Below are positions 14,041 through 23,722 of a stretch of DNA of 64,000 nucleotides, piece after piece. Positions within the stretch are counted from its first letter, which is position 1. The number at the start of each line of letters is the position of its first letter. A program made the translations under genes and the position numbers. Under the pieces are notes generated by a model that saw only the letters and a program-made list of their open reading frames with translations, had not been told where the DNA came from and searched no databases. Origin of the DNA: Verrucomicrobiota bacterium (GTDB taxonomy: Bacteria > Verrucomicrobiota > Kiritimatiellia > CAIQIC01 > JAGNIJ01); the NCBI GenBank assembly GCA_022710725.1, contig JAKLGK010000002.1, forward strand, positions 186,001 through 250,000, read 5' to 3'.

Positions 14041-14817
14041 ATGAAAAAAATGGGGACGATTCTGCTCGGGATCGTGGTGGTGGTGGCCATCCTGATCGCC
14101 CTGCTGTTCTTTGCGACGAGCGGCCTGCCGAAGGCCGCGGACGAATTTTTCTCCCTGGTCCGCGAGGGGAAAGTCGGCGAGGCCTATCTCGCCACGGCCG
14201 CCGAGTTCCGCGCGGCGACGGGCGAGGAGGAGTTTTCGGCGTTCCTCCGGGACAGCGCGCTCGGGCAGTACGCGAGCGCTTCGTGGCCGACCCGCGCCAT
14301 CGAGAACAACCGGGGCCGGCTCGAGGGGACCGTGACGACCCGCGACGGCGGCCAGATCCCGGTGGAACTGGACCTCGTGAAGGAAGGCGGCGCGTGGAAG
14401 ATCCTCAACCTGCGCAAGGCCGCCGCGGGGCTTGCCCAGGGCGGCGCCTCGACCGTCGAGATCCCGCCGGACGCCGAACTTCAGCGCATGACCTCGGAAG
14501 CCATCGGCCTCCTGGCGGAGGCGATCAACAAAAACGACTTCAGCGGCTTCCGCGCGCACATCTCGCAGTTGTGGCAAAGCCAGGTCACCGAGGAGCAACT
14601 CCGGGAAGCCTTCAAGGAATTCGCCGAGAAGCAGATCGACTTGGCCCCGCTGAAGAGCCAGACGCCGGTCTTCAGCCAGAAGCCCGCGGTGGACGAGAAC
14701 GGCGCGTTGAACCTCCGCGGCTACTATGCCACGACCCCGGACCAGGTCCGGTTCGAGCTGTCGTTCATCTACGAGCATCCCCAGTGGAAATTGAGCAGCA
14801 TCGGCCTGCACCTGTGA
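14041..14817 (+). CDS. Membrane-anchored protein with two NTF2-like/DUF4878-type repeats
   Basis: 258 residues from ATG at 14041 behind a GGAGG site; an earlier in-frame start lacks one and would bury the hydrophobic segment. Residues 3-24 (GTILLGIVVVVAILIALLFF) are one uncleaved helix anchoring the protein in the inner membrane. The rest reads as two related alpha+beta units: residues about 28-130 (AADEFFSLVREGKVGEAYLA...WKILNLR) and about 145-258 (SEAIGLLAEAINKNDFSGFR...WKLSSIGLHL). Each starts with a helix and ends with a W-K-[IL] strand, as in NTF2-like lipoproteins such as DUF4878. Function unknown. It overlaps nadD by four bases. Confidence 0.75.
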   Translation: MKKMGTILLGIVVVVAILIALLFFATSGLPKAADEFFSLVREGKVGEAYLATAAEFRAATGEEEFSAFLRDSALGQYASASWPTRAIENNRGRLEGTVTTRDGGQIPVELDLVKEGGAWKILNLRKAAAGLAQGGASTVEIPPDAELQRMTSEAIGLLAEAINKNDFSGFRAHISQLWQSQVTEEQLREAFKEFAEKQIDLAPLKSQTPVFSQKPAVDENGALNLRGYYATTPDQVRFELSFIYEHPQWKLSSIGLHL

Positions 14818-15425
14818 GCGACCGCCTCGGCATACTCGGCGGGACGTTCAACCCGGTGCACCTCGGGCATCTCATGATGGCCCAGGACGCGCTCGAGCGC
14901 TTCCGCCTGGATCGCGTGATCTTCATGCCCTGCGCCCGCCCGCCGCACAAGGCCGCGCGGGATCTCGCGCCGGACGCCGACCGGCTGGCGATGCTGCGCC
15001 GGGCCGTTCGCGGCGATCCCCGGTTCACGGTCTCCGACCTGGAGATCCGGCGGGGCGGCATCTCGTACACCATCGACACGATCAAGGCGTTGCAGCGCAA
15101 CCACCCGCGGGCGCGGCTGCATTTCATCATCGGGTCGGATTCGCTGTTCGAACTGCACGCCTGGCGGGAGGTCGGCGAGCTGTTGCGGCGCTGCGTGTTC
15201 ATCGCGCTGGAGCGGCCGGGCTATTCCCTGGCCCGGATGACCGCGCGCCGCCTGCGCCTACCGGAGCCCTGGCCCCGGCGCCTGGCGCGGACCGTCTTCC
15301 GCGGGCACGTGATGGAGATTTCCTCCACCGAGATCCGGGCGCGCGCGGCCGCCGGATTGAGCCTCCGCTATCTTGTCGCGCCGGCCGTCGCCGGGTATAT
15401 TCGAAGCAAGAAACTGTACCGGTAA
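14814..15425 (+). CDS. nadD: Nicotinate-nucleotide adenylyltransferase
   Basis: 203 residues from GTG at 14814, which overlaps the previous stop codon (GTGA). The enzyme transfers AMP from ATP to nicotinate mononucleotide in NAD synthesis. Family signatures are complete: GILGGTFNPVHLGHL (phosphate-binding loop with the HxGH motif), MPCARPPHKAARDLAPDADR, IGSDSLFELHAWREVGELL, and the C-terminal ISSTEIRARAAAG nucleotidyl-transferase motif. Length is usual. It is followed by rsfS, a very common gene pair in bacteria, and is translationally coupled to the membrane protein upstream. Confidence 0.96.
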   Translation: MSDRLGILGGTFNPVHLGHLMMAQDALERFRLDRVIFMPCARPPHKAARDLAPDADRLAMLRRAVRGDPRFTVSDLEIRRGGISYTIDTIKALQRNHPRARLHFIIGSDSLFELHAWREVGELLRRCVFIALERPGYSLARMTARRLRLPEPWPRRLARTVFRGHVMEISSTEIRARAAAGLSLRYLVAPAVAGYIRSKKLYR

Positions 15426-15437
15426 GGAGAACGCAAG

Positions 15438-15773
15438 ATCGAACCGCTCCAATTAGCCAAGCTGGCCCGCGAGGTCCTGTCCGACCGGAAGGGGGAAGAC
15501 CCCGTCCTGCTGGACATGCGCGGACTCTCCGGGGTTACCGATTACTACCTGGTCGTCACGGGCCGCAACGCGCCCCACCTCAAGGCCATGGCGGATGAGC
15601 TGGAACGCGCCCTCTCCCGCGGCGGCGCGCGATGCTTCCGGCGCGCGGGCGCGCCGGAGAGCGGCTGGGTGGTCGCCGATTACCTCGATGCGGTGATCCA
15701 CCTCTTCTCCGCCGACGCCCGGTCCTACTACGCGCTGGAGAAGCTCTGGGGCGACGCCCCGCGGGTCCGCTGA
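15438..15773 (+). CDS. rsfS: Ribosomal silencing factor RsfS, probable ATC start
   Basis: The frame encodes a complete DUF143/RsfS domain, from IEPLQLAKLAREVLSDRKGE through DPVLLDMRGLSGVTDYYLVV to the C-terminal WVVADYLDAVIHLFSADARS. RsfS binds uL14 and keeps the 50S subunit from joining in starved cells. The domain begins right at 15438, where the codon is ATC. Between the in-frame TAA at 15423 and the first ATG (15516) there is no ATG, GTG or TTG at the domain start, and starting at 15516 would remove the conserved first helix and strand. AAGGAGA lies eight bases before the ATC, correctly placed. Either an ATC start is used or the base is an assembly error. Confidence 0.88.
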   Translation: MEPLQLAKLAREVLSDRKGEDPVLLDMRGLSGVTDYYLVVTGRNAPHLKAMADELERALSRGGARCFRRAGAPESGWVVADYLDAVIHLFSADARSYYALEKLWGDAPRVR

Positions 15774-15804
15774 ACCCCGGGCGTCGGGCGCGGCCGGTCT
15801 CGCC

Positions 15805-16506
15805 CTACCACTTCGAGCTTTCGTCCGCGGTCAGCTCCTGAAGCCGTCGTTCGACGATCTCGTCGCGCTGCGCCCGGCGGGAATCCAGCGCCTGCTGCAG
15901 CTTGGCCACCTCGGCCTGGATGCGCGCGATGTGATCCGCCCGTCCTTGTTCCCGGGCGTCGAACAGCTCGCCCAGCTTGAGTTTCAGGTCGGCCCGCCGT
16001 TGCTCCCGCTGCGCCTGGTCCGTGCTCTGCCGGTACTCCCGGGCCAGCCGGGCCACCTCTTCGTGGAGCGGCCGCAGTTCGCCGGCGTTTGGTTCGTGCG
16101 GCGGGCCGCCGGGCCGGAGGGCGCGGCCCAGCGCCTGGAGCACGTCCATGCGTTCCGATTCCGGAAGGCTGTCGAGGAACACCCGCAGCCGGGGATGGGC
16201 GTTCATGACCGTCTGCAGCCGCTCGCGGCCCAGCCGCCCCGCGAGTTCCCGGCGGAACCCCTCGGGATCCTTCTCCCGCATTTCGCGGTAGCGAAGGTAT
16301 TCGTCCGGGTTGCGTTTCTCCAGCCGCTCCATCCAGCGGTCCACGGGCCCGGCTTCGCCCGGCGGCGGCCCCGGCGGCTCCGCCAGGTCCGGCGCCTCGG
16401 GAGGCGGCGGCGAGGCTTCGTCGAAGTCCTGGGCTGCTGCGCGAATCGCGAAAGCCAGGCCCGCGATGATGCCCGCCGTCAGAAATCGTCGGTGGATGCT
16501 TTTCAT
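15805..16506 (-). CDS. Secreted coiled-coil protein, ZraP/CpxP-like
   Basis: 233 residues from ATG at 16506, overlapping the anti-sigma gene by four bases. Residues 1-24 are a signal peptide ending in AIRAAAQ. A Pro/Glu-rich linker (residues 25-50) is followed by long charged helices: LEKRNPDEYLRYREMREKDP, LDSLPESERMDVLQALGRAL, and a C-terminal coiled coil (EEVARLAREYRQSTDQAQRE...QRDEIVERRLQEL). This resembles the periplasmic heavy-metal/stress chaperones of the ZraP/CpxP type (LTxxQ-like helical hairpins), though no clear LTPEQ motif is present. Its place after an ECF sigma factor and its anti-sigma factor suggests a periplasmic sensor or effector of that envelope-stress pathway. Confidence 0.7.
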   Translation of the reverse strand: MKSIHRRFLTAGIIAGLAFAIRAAAQDFDEASPPPPEAPDLAEPPGPPPGEAGPVDRWMERLEKRNPDEYLRYREMREKDPEGFRRELAGRLGRERLQTVMNAHPRLRVFLDSLPESERMDVLQALGRALRPGGPPHEPNAGELRPLHEEVARLAREYRQSTDQAQREQRRADLKLKLGELFDAREQGRADHIARIQAEVAKLQQALDSRRAQRDEIVERRLQELTADESSKW

Positions 16507-17048
16507 ATCTGCTCTCCTTCCAGCTCCAGCAACTGCCGGGCGATCGAATCCACGTCGCCGCTGTCCGCGGCCGCGCCGGACGTTTCGGTCCAGTCCGCGT
16601 CGTCCTGGTTGACCAGGACGTCGAGCGTGGCCAGGCGGTCGTCCACGTCGGCGTCCCACGCGAGCGCGGAGTCCGGCGCGGTCCGGGCGAGTGGCGGCGG
16701 CCGCTGGAAAGGCCGCAGGATCAGCACGAACGCCAGGGCGAGCAGGACGCTGAGCGCCCCGTAGGCCAGCGCCGGGCGCGCCAGGAAGACGGGCGCGCGT
16801 TCTCGCCCGCGTTTCGCGCGGGGGGCGGGGACGGCCGCGCCGGCCGCGACCCGCCCGGCCAGCCCGGCGTCGAATGACTCGTCCCAGCGCACCTGGCGGA
16901 CGGCCCCAGCCAGTCCGGTCAGCCCGGCGCGGTACGCGCGGCATTCGGGGCAGCGGGCCAGGTGCCCGGCGAGCAGCCAGCGGCCGACCCGGGAAAGCTC
17001 CCGCGACTGGTCCAGCAGAATGCGGTTCCTGGTCGTTTCACAGTTCAT
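16503..17048 (-). CDS. Membrane anti-sigma factor with zinc-binding HxxxCxxC motif
   Basis: 181 residues. ATG at 17048 is the best start, seven bases after GGAGGA and two bases after the sigma-factor stop. The cytoplasmic N-terminus carries the ZAS motif His29-x3-Cys33-x2-Cys36 (HLARCPECRAY), which clamps ECF sigma factors. A single membrane helix lies at about 93-115 (ALAYGALSVLLALAFVLILR). The C-terminal part is acidic (DADVDDRLATLDVLVNQDDA) and probably periplasmic. Adjacent genes encode the cognate sigma factor and a periplasmic helical protein, so this protein likely transduces an envelope signal by releasing the sigma factor. Confidence 0.88.
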   Translation of the reverse strand: MNCETTRNRILLDQSRELSRVGRWLLAGHLARCPECRAYRAGLTGLAGAVRQVRWDESFDAGLAGRVAAGAAVPAPRAKRGRERAPVFLARPALAYGALSVLLALAFVLILRPFQRPPPLARTAPDSALAWDADVDDRLATLDVLVNQDDADWTETSGAAADSGDVDSIARQLLELEGEQI

Positions 17049-17050
17049 GA

Positions 17051-17659
17051 TCATTCCTCCACCCACGCGGCATATTCGTCCTTCAAATCTTCCCTCAACT
17101 TTTTCAGCGCGTACTGCATTCGCGCCAGCGCCGTATTGATCGAGACCTCCTGGAGCCGGGCGATCTCGCGGAACGGCACGTCGCCCTCGATGCGCATCAG
17201 GAAGACCTCCCGCTGCTCGGGCGGCAGCCGGTCGATGGCCTGTCGGATGCGGCGATCGAGATCCCGCCCCGCGCTCTCGCCGGCCGGCGTCGGGCCCGGC
17301 GCCGGGAGGCGGTCCGCGAGCGGGGCGCGTCCCGGCTCCTCGGCCCGGGGCTCGCTGTTCAGCGATTCGACCGGCTTTTTCGCGCGGACGCGGTCCACGA
17401 TCAGGTTGTGGGCCACCCGGAACAGCCAGCTCAACAGGCGCCGGCCGTCCAGTCGGTCCGCGTGGCGCAGGGCCCGGCGCCAGGTCTCCTGGAATACCTC
17501 CTCCGCATCCTCGCGCCCCTCCGTCATGTTGAGAATGAACCCGAAGAGCGGGCGGCGATACTGCTCCACCACGCGGCCCAAGGCCTCGACCCGGCCTTGC
17601 CGGTACTCGTCCAGCCAGGCCGCCGCCTGCGCGTCCAGGATGCCATGTTCCGCCGCCAT
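17051..17659 (-). CDS. ECF RNA polymerase sigma-70 factor
   Basis: 202 residues. Region 2 is clear (YRRPLFGFILNMTEGREDAE, then VFQETWRRALRHADRL and LLSWLFRVAHNLIVDRVRAK), which binds core polymerase and the -10 element. A variable 50-residue linker rich in Pro/Glu follows. Region 4 (LPPEQREVFLMRIEGDVPFR, IARLQEVSINTALARMQYAL) is the -35 helix-turn-helix. This is the two-domain layout of group 4 sigma factors. It is first in an operon with its anti-sigma factor and a periplasmic protein. A GTTCC-rich stretch lies upstream, so autoregulation is possible but not shown. Confidence 0.93.
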   Translation of the reverse strand: MAAEHGILDAQAAAWLDEYRQGRVEALGRVVEQYRRPLFGFILNMTEGREDAEEVFQETWRRALRHADRLDGRRLLSWLFRVAHNLIVDRVRAKKPVESLNSEPRAEEPGRAPLADRLPAPGPTPAGESAGRDLDRRIRQAIDRLPPEQREVFLMRIEGDVPFREIARLQEVSINTALARMQYALKKLREDLKDEYAAWVEE

Positions 17660-17691
17660 GCGCTTTCTTATACCATAATACGGAACGGAAC

Positions 17692-17753
17692 CTAAATTAG
17701 TGTATGGCGCGAATCTAATTTAGTTTGACAAGTTAGGCGCCGCGGGGTTTATT
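17692..17753 (+). promoter_or_regulatory. Divergent control region: inverted repeat and TTGACA promoter
   Basis: CTAAATTAG (17692-17700) and CTAATTTAG (17715-17723) form a perfect 9-bp inverted repeat with a 14-bp spacer between the sigma factor and the H1-like gene. Immediately after it TTGACA (17725-17730), a 17-bp spacer and TTTATT (17748-17753) make a good promoter for the H1-like gene at 17797. The dyad is placed so that a bound protein could affect both directions. Confidence 0.5.
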
Positions 17754-17796
17754 GCGCACCTAACATCCTCAATTGGATGAGAAGGAGATAAGGGAA

Positions 17797-18390
17797 ATGG
17801 CACGAGTGGCCTTGAAGCAGTTGAGTGTGGCCCAGTTGCAGGGCGAATTGAAGCGACGGCAGGGCGCGCTGCCGCGCCTGGAGAAGAAGCGGAAGAAGCT
17901 GGCCGCGGCCCTGGCGAAGGTGGAAGAGGCGATCGCCGATCTCGGCGTCGTCGTTTCACGGATCAAAGGGACCGGGAAAGCCCAGCCCCGCCGCGGGCGT
18001 CCGGCGAAGCGCGGCCGTCCCGCCAAGCGCGGTCGCCCCGCGAAGCGCGGCCGTCCGGCCGGAAAGGCCCGCCGGGTCAAGAACGCCCAGTCGCTGGGCG
18101 ACGTCCTGGTCAAAGTGCTGACCGGGATCAAGTCCATGAAGGTCGCCGAGGCGGCGGAAGCCGTGGCCAAGACGGGATACAAGTCCAAGGCCAAGAACTT
18201 CAAGCTGATCGTCAACCAGACGCTCGTCAAGGACAAGCGGTTCCGCAGCGTCCGGCGCGGCCGCTACGCGCTGTCCCGGGCCGGCAAGCCGGCCGCCGCG
18301 AAACCCGCGGCGAAGAAGGCGCGCGTGAAGAAGGCGGCGGCGAAGAAGGCGCCCGCCCCGAAGACGCCGGTGGCACCCCCGGCCGGTTGA
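17797..18390 (+). CDS. Histone-H1-like/AT-hook nucleoid protein
   Basis: 197 residues from ATG at 17797, preceded by AAGGAG; TTG at 17773 is a less likely start. Three parts are visible. Residues 1-55 form a basic coiled-coil (LQGELKRRQGALPRLEKKRK). Residues 65-88 contain four RGRP AT-hook cores with a six-residue period (KRGRPA repeats). Residues about 98-160 look like a small winged-helix unit (SLGDVLVKVLTGIKSMKVAE...FRSVRRGRYALS). The tail from 165 is Lys/Ala/Pro-rich (AAKKARVKKAAAKK) like histone H1. It probably binds the minor groove of AT-rich DNA and organises the nucleoid or acts as a regulator. Its own promoter region is one of the few AT-rich spots nearby. Confidence 0.85.
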   Translation: MARVALKQLSVAQLQGELKRRQGALPRLEKKRKKLAAALAKVEEAIADLGVVVSRIKGTGKAQPRRGRPAKRGRPAKRGRPAKRGRPAGKARRVKNAQSLGDVLVKVLTGIKSMKVAEAAEAVAKTGYKSKAKNFKLIVNQTLVKDKRFRSVRRGRYALSRAGKPAAAKPAAKKARVKKAAAKKAPAPKTPVAPPAG

Positions 18391-18414
18391 CCCGGTCCAG
18401 CGCCAGTCCGCATC

Positions 18415-18446
18415 GGCCCCGACGCCCGGCGTCGGGGCCTTTTTTT
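18415..18446 (+). terminator. Intrinsic terminator after the H1-like gene
   Basis: A 12-bp GC-rich stem (GGCCCCGACGCC paired with GGCGTCGGGGCC, no real loop beyond the central bases) is followed directly by seven T residues (18440-18446), 25 bp after the stop codon. Confidence 0.9.
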
Positions 18447-18552
18447 CGTCTTCCATCAGCGCGGAGGCGGGGACGTGGAACCTCCGTTTCACGAGCCGCG
18501 GCGGGCAGAGCAGGAAGGCGAGCCCGGTCGCGCCGAGTCAAATCGGCGCGCC

Positions 18553-18726
18553 TCACAGGGGATCGAACGCGTCCTTGGCCGCGTAGCATATCGGGCACTT
18601 CCAGTTCTCGGGCAACTGCTCGAACGGCACGCCGGCCGGCAGGCCGAGCGCCGCGTCGCCCGTGGCCGGGTCGTAGACATAACCGCAGCAGGTGCACACC
18701 CATTTCCCATCGCTGGCCGTGGTCAT
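18553..18726 (-). CDS. Rubredoxin
   Basis: 57 residues from ATG at 18726; the longer frame adds a segment without conservation. Two CxxCG-type knuckles are complete: WVCTCCGYVYDPATGD near the N-terminus and ENWKCPICYAAKDAF near the C-terminus, giving the four cysteines that bind one iron. The conserved aromatic core (W, Y, Y, F, W) is present. It is a small soluble one-electron carrier, probably used with an oxidoreductase or in oxygen/peroxide reduction. No partner gene is adjacent: the divergent neighbour encodes a small unknown protein. In this protein the second residue of the first knuckle pair is Thr-Cys-Cys, giving three cysteines in the knuckle region. Confidence 0.95.
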   Translation of the reverse strand: MTTASDGKWVCTCCGYVYDPATGDAALGLPAGVPFEQLPENWKCPICYAAKDAFDPL

Positions 18727-18833
18727 CTCCGTGATCCTTTCCCTCTTTTGCTCGCCCTTCGCCCCGGGGCCTGCCACCATAGAGAAAAGGCCTGTTCCGG
18801 ACAAGGCTCAAGTGGCCCGTAAGGGAGGCGGAC

Positions 18834-19124
18834 ATGATCAGCCGTATCTGCGATCGCTTCGGGCAACCGCTCGAAACGGGGGGGCTTCGCTACATCGCGC
18901 GCATCCAGGTCTATGCGGCCTACGACCCGCTGGAAATCACCTTCGACGACCTGGGCCGCGACTATTCGGCGGAAATCCGGCGCATAATCGAGGAGTGCCG
19001 GGACCTCACCGAGGAGGAACTCATGCGGGACGTCTACGTGGATTTCAGTTTCGACCTTTGCCCGGCCTGCCAGAAAGCGTATATCCGCGACCCGCTGCGG
19101 GCTTCCGAGCCTGGAAACGGGTGA
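18834..19124 (+). CDS. Small conserved-type protein with CPxC motif
   Basis: 96 residues, with GGGAGG seven bases before the ATG. The protein is acidic and cytoplasmic. It contains an LRYIARIQVYAAYDPLEITF strand-rich region, an IRRIIEECRDLTEEELMRDV helical region and a C-terminal CPACQKAYIRDPL segment. The single CPAC pair could bind metal together with the earlier Cys in EECRD or act in a dimer. I do not recognise the family. It faces the rubredoxin gene divergently and may share a control region with it. Confidence 0.75.
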   Translation: MISRICDRFGQPLETGGLRYIARIQVYAAYDPLEITFDDLGRDYSAEIRRIIEECRDLTEEELMRDVYVDFSFDLCPACQKAYIRDPLRASEPGNG

Positions 19125-19242
19125 GAAACCGGCACATAGGGGTCGCAGGGGCATATACTGCCCACCGTATTTCATCATTATTCCTGTTTAATAAATCGTT
19201 TTAACATCATATATATATTGACAAAATAGTATAAAGTTTATG

Positions 19243-19270
19243 TTGCATCCGTTTCTTCCTGGGGTACACT
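19243..19270 (+). promoter_or_regulatory. Predicted promoter of the lytic transglycosylase gene
   Basis: TTGCAT (19243-19248), a 16-bp spacer and TACACT (19265-19270), the same hexamers as at pckG. It lies at the edge of an unusually AT-rich block (about 19175-19245) that also contains a TTGACA at 19218. The 232-bp gap 19125-19356 holds nothing else I can support apart from a short GCCCC/GGGGC hairpin at about 19333-19347. Confidence 0.45.
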
Positions 19271-19356
19271 GCCGGCTCATTTTTTTCCGATAGTCGTTTC
19301 GAGTTTCTCAAGGATTTCGGTTGTTCGGCCCCGGTGAGGGGCAAAAAAGCTGACGG

Positions 19357-20019
19357 ATGAACTGGAAACAGCCCATAGGCAAGCTGTATCGCCACGCGCC
19401 GGCGATCCGGGCGGCGCTGCTGGTGTTCGGCTCCGCTTTGCTGCTGGCCCAACTGGCGCTGGGCGGGTGGCGGAGCGCGCGCTCTTCGGACGCCGAGCTT
19501 GCGGATCACCAGATCCTGTCCTGGAGCTTGGAGGCCGCCGAACTGTCGCCGGTCTGGGTTCCGGAGGATTGCCTGGTGGAGGCGGTGATCCAGGTGGAAT
19601 CCGGCGGCGACCCCCGCAAGGTGGGCAAGGCCGGCGAACGCGGCCTGATGCAGATCAAGCGGGGCACCTGGCGCGACGTGACGCGCAGGCTGTACGGCAA
19701 GCCGGTGTCCTTCGACCGAGCCTTCGAGCCGGAGTTGAATCGCATCGTTGGCCGGGCCTACCTGGCCCACCTGCAGGATTTTCTCGGCCGCAACCAGTCC
19801 CACTGGAAGACCGACGAGTTGTCCCTGCTGCTGGCCTGCTACAACGCGGGGCCGACCCGGGTCGCGAAAGGCGGCTTTCATCCTGACCGCTGGCCCGTCC
19901 TTACCCGCGAATACGTCCAGCGCGTGACGGCGCTTCACGAGCATTACCTGGCCGAGGGGCCGCCGTCCGCGAGAGCCGTCATGGCGCAAGTTCCCGCGCC
20001 CCGGCCGCCGGGTTCCTGA
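19357..20019 (+). CDS. Lytic transglycosylase (SLT domain)
   Basis: 220 residues. Residues 17-37 (AIRAALLVFGSALLLAQLAL) are an uncleaved signal anchor. The SLT fold spans about 65-180: the catalytic glutamate is Glu81 in VIQVESGGDP, followed by GERGLMQIKRGTWRDV, an unusual longer linker (RRLYGKPVSFDRAFEPELNR), AYLAHLQDF and the LLLACYNAGPTRVAKGG motif. The enzyme cleaves peptidoglycan glycan strands with anhydro-muramyl formation in the periplasm. A short Pro/Ala-rich tail follows. No secretion or division genes are adjacent, so its role is likely general wall remodelling. Confidence 0.9.
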   Translation: MNWKQPIGKLYRHAPAIRAALLVFGSALLLAQLALGGWRSARSSDAELADHQILSWSLEAAELSPVWVPEDCLVEAVIQVESGGDPRKVGKAGERGLMQIKRGTWRDVTRRLYGKPVSFDRAFEPELNRIVGRAYLAHLQDFLGRNQSHWKTDELSLLLACYNAGPTRVAKGGFHPDRWPVLTREYVQRVTALHEHYLAEGPPSARAVMAQVPAPRPPGS

Positions 20020-20032
20020 CGGCCTCCCGCGT

Positions 20033-20860
20033 TCAGGTCGCGGTCAGCTTCCGCTCAAACTCGCGCCGCCGGGATCCGGTCAGCGGGTTTTCCTCCCCCT
20101 TGAGCATTCTCCGCAGGGCATCGAGTTCGTCGGCCGAGAAGTGACGGCCCTTCAGGCGGTGCCGCTCGAAGGCGTCGAACGCCACCGGGGCGACGGCGCG
20201 CGCGATCTGCGCGATCGCGGCGGCGTACTGGCGGATCTCCCACTGCGCGTGCGAGTCCATCCGCAACTCCAGGAACCGGAACAGGTTGTGGAGGTCCATC
20301 TGCCAGTACCACTGCGTGTAGAGCGACAGCGGCAGGTTGATCCGCGCCAGCTCGCGCGCGATGCCGTCCTTGATCATCTCCTCGTAGGAGGCATAGGCCA
20401 TGCCCTGGTCGCGCTGCAGCAGCTCCAGCACTTTGCGGCGGAGCTCCGGCGGAACTTCCGCGTCCGAGCGGCCCTGCTTGTTGTCGGCGCTCTGGGCGTT
20501 GATGTGCGCCTCGTCGGGCAGGTAGAACTCGTCGGCCATGACGCTGTAGCGGGCGGAGATCTCGTTCAGGCGGGCCGTCCGGTGACGGATCCACTGGCGC
20601 GCGACGAAGATCGGCAGCTTGCAGTGCAGCTCGATCACCACGTGCTCGAAGGGGGAGGTGTGCTCGTGGCGAAGGAGGTAGTCGATCAGGCCGGCGTCTT
20701 CGCGGACGGTCTTCGTGCCGGCCCCGTACGACACGCGGGCGGTCTGCACGATCCGCGCGTCGCTGCCCATGTAATCCACCAGCCGGACGAAGCCCTGGTC
20801 CAGGACCTTGATTTCCTGGTCCAGGAGTTTCTCGGCCTCGGGGCTGTACGTGTGAGCCAT
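20033..20860 (-). CDS. thyX: Flavin-dependent thymidylate synthase
   Basis: 275 residues, longer than the minimal family length. The defining RHR-x7-S motif is present at residues 92-102 (RHRTARLNEIS), with the preceding SPFEHVVIELHCKLPIFVAR and the later SLYTQWYWQMDLHNLFRFLE substrate-site segment. The enzyme makes dTMP from dUMP using FAD, NAD(P)H and methylenetetrahydrofolate in a homotetramer. GAGGTTAAC precedes the ATG. No thyA or folA is nearby. The C-terminal 40 residues (RHRLKGRHFSADELDALRRM onward) extend beyond the core and resemble the tail found in several Gram-negative ThyX proteins. Confidence 0.95.
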   Translation of the reverse strand: MAHTYSPEAEKLLDQEIKVLDQGFVRLVDYMGSDARIVQTARVSYGAGTKTVREDAGLIDYLLRHEHTSPFEHVVIELHCKLPIFVARQWIRHRTARLNEISARYSVMADEFYLPDEAHINAQSADNKQGRSDAEVPPELRRKVLELLQRDQGMAYASYEEMIKDGIARELARINLPLSLYTQWYWQMDLHNLFRFLELRMDSHAQWEIRQYAAAIAQIARAVAPVAFDAFERHRLKGRHFSADELDALRRMLKGEENPLTGSRRREFERKLTAT

Positions 20861-20890
20861 GTTAACCTCTTTGTCCCATCTGTTCCCCTT

Positions 20891-20944
20891 CGTCCTCGTA
20901 TTCTTACGGGCGCTCTCTTCCTTCGATTACGAGGACGAGGACGA

Positions 20945-20947
<3 letters not shown>
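20891..20947. repeat. Imperfect TACGAGGACG repeat and inverted repeat downstream of acnA
   Basis: CGTCCTCGTA (20891-20900) and TACGAGGACG (20928-20937) are a perfect 10-bp inverted pair, and the second arm continues as the tandem GAGGACGAGGACGATTA. The block begins exactly at the acnA TAA stop (20945-20947) and fills the gap to thyX. No T-tract follows, so I read it as an intergenic repeat rather than a terminator. Confidence 0.5.
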
Positions 20948-23629
<2,682 letters not shown>

Positions 23630-23658
23630 GATGGGTTCCCGGTTGAAAACGGGGCCGA

Positions 23659-23687
23659 CCTTAAGGCCAACCGCGGGGCAAAGTCAA
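23659..23687 (-). promoter_or_regulatory. Predicted acnA promoter
   Basis: On the minus strand TTGACT (23687-23682), a 17-bp spacer and TTAAGG (23664-23659) precede the acnA ATG by 29 bp. The -10 element is weak. Confidence 0.35.
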
Positions 23688-23722
23688 CCGGCGCCGAACC
23701 GCCCGCATCCCGGTTCGGCGGA

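Noticed and set aside
18000..18060. 18-bp tandem DNA repeat in the H1-like gene as a mobile or unstable repeat
   Set aside because: It encodes the AT-hook units with varied third positions, so it is a coding repeat under selection rather than a recent expansion.
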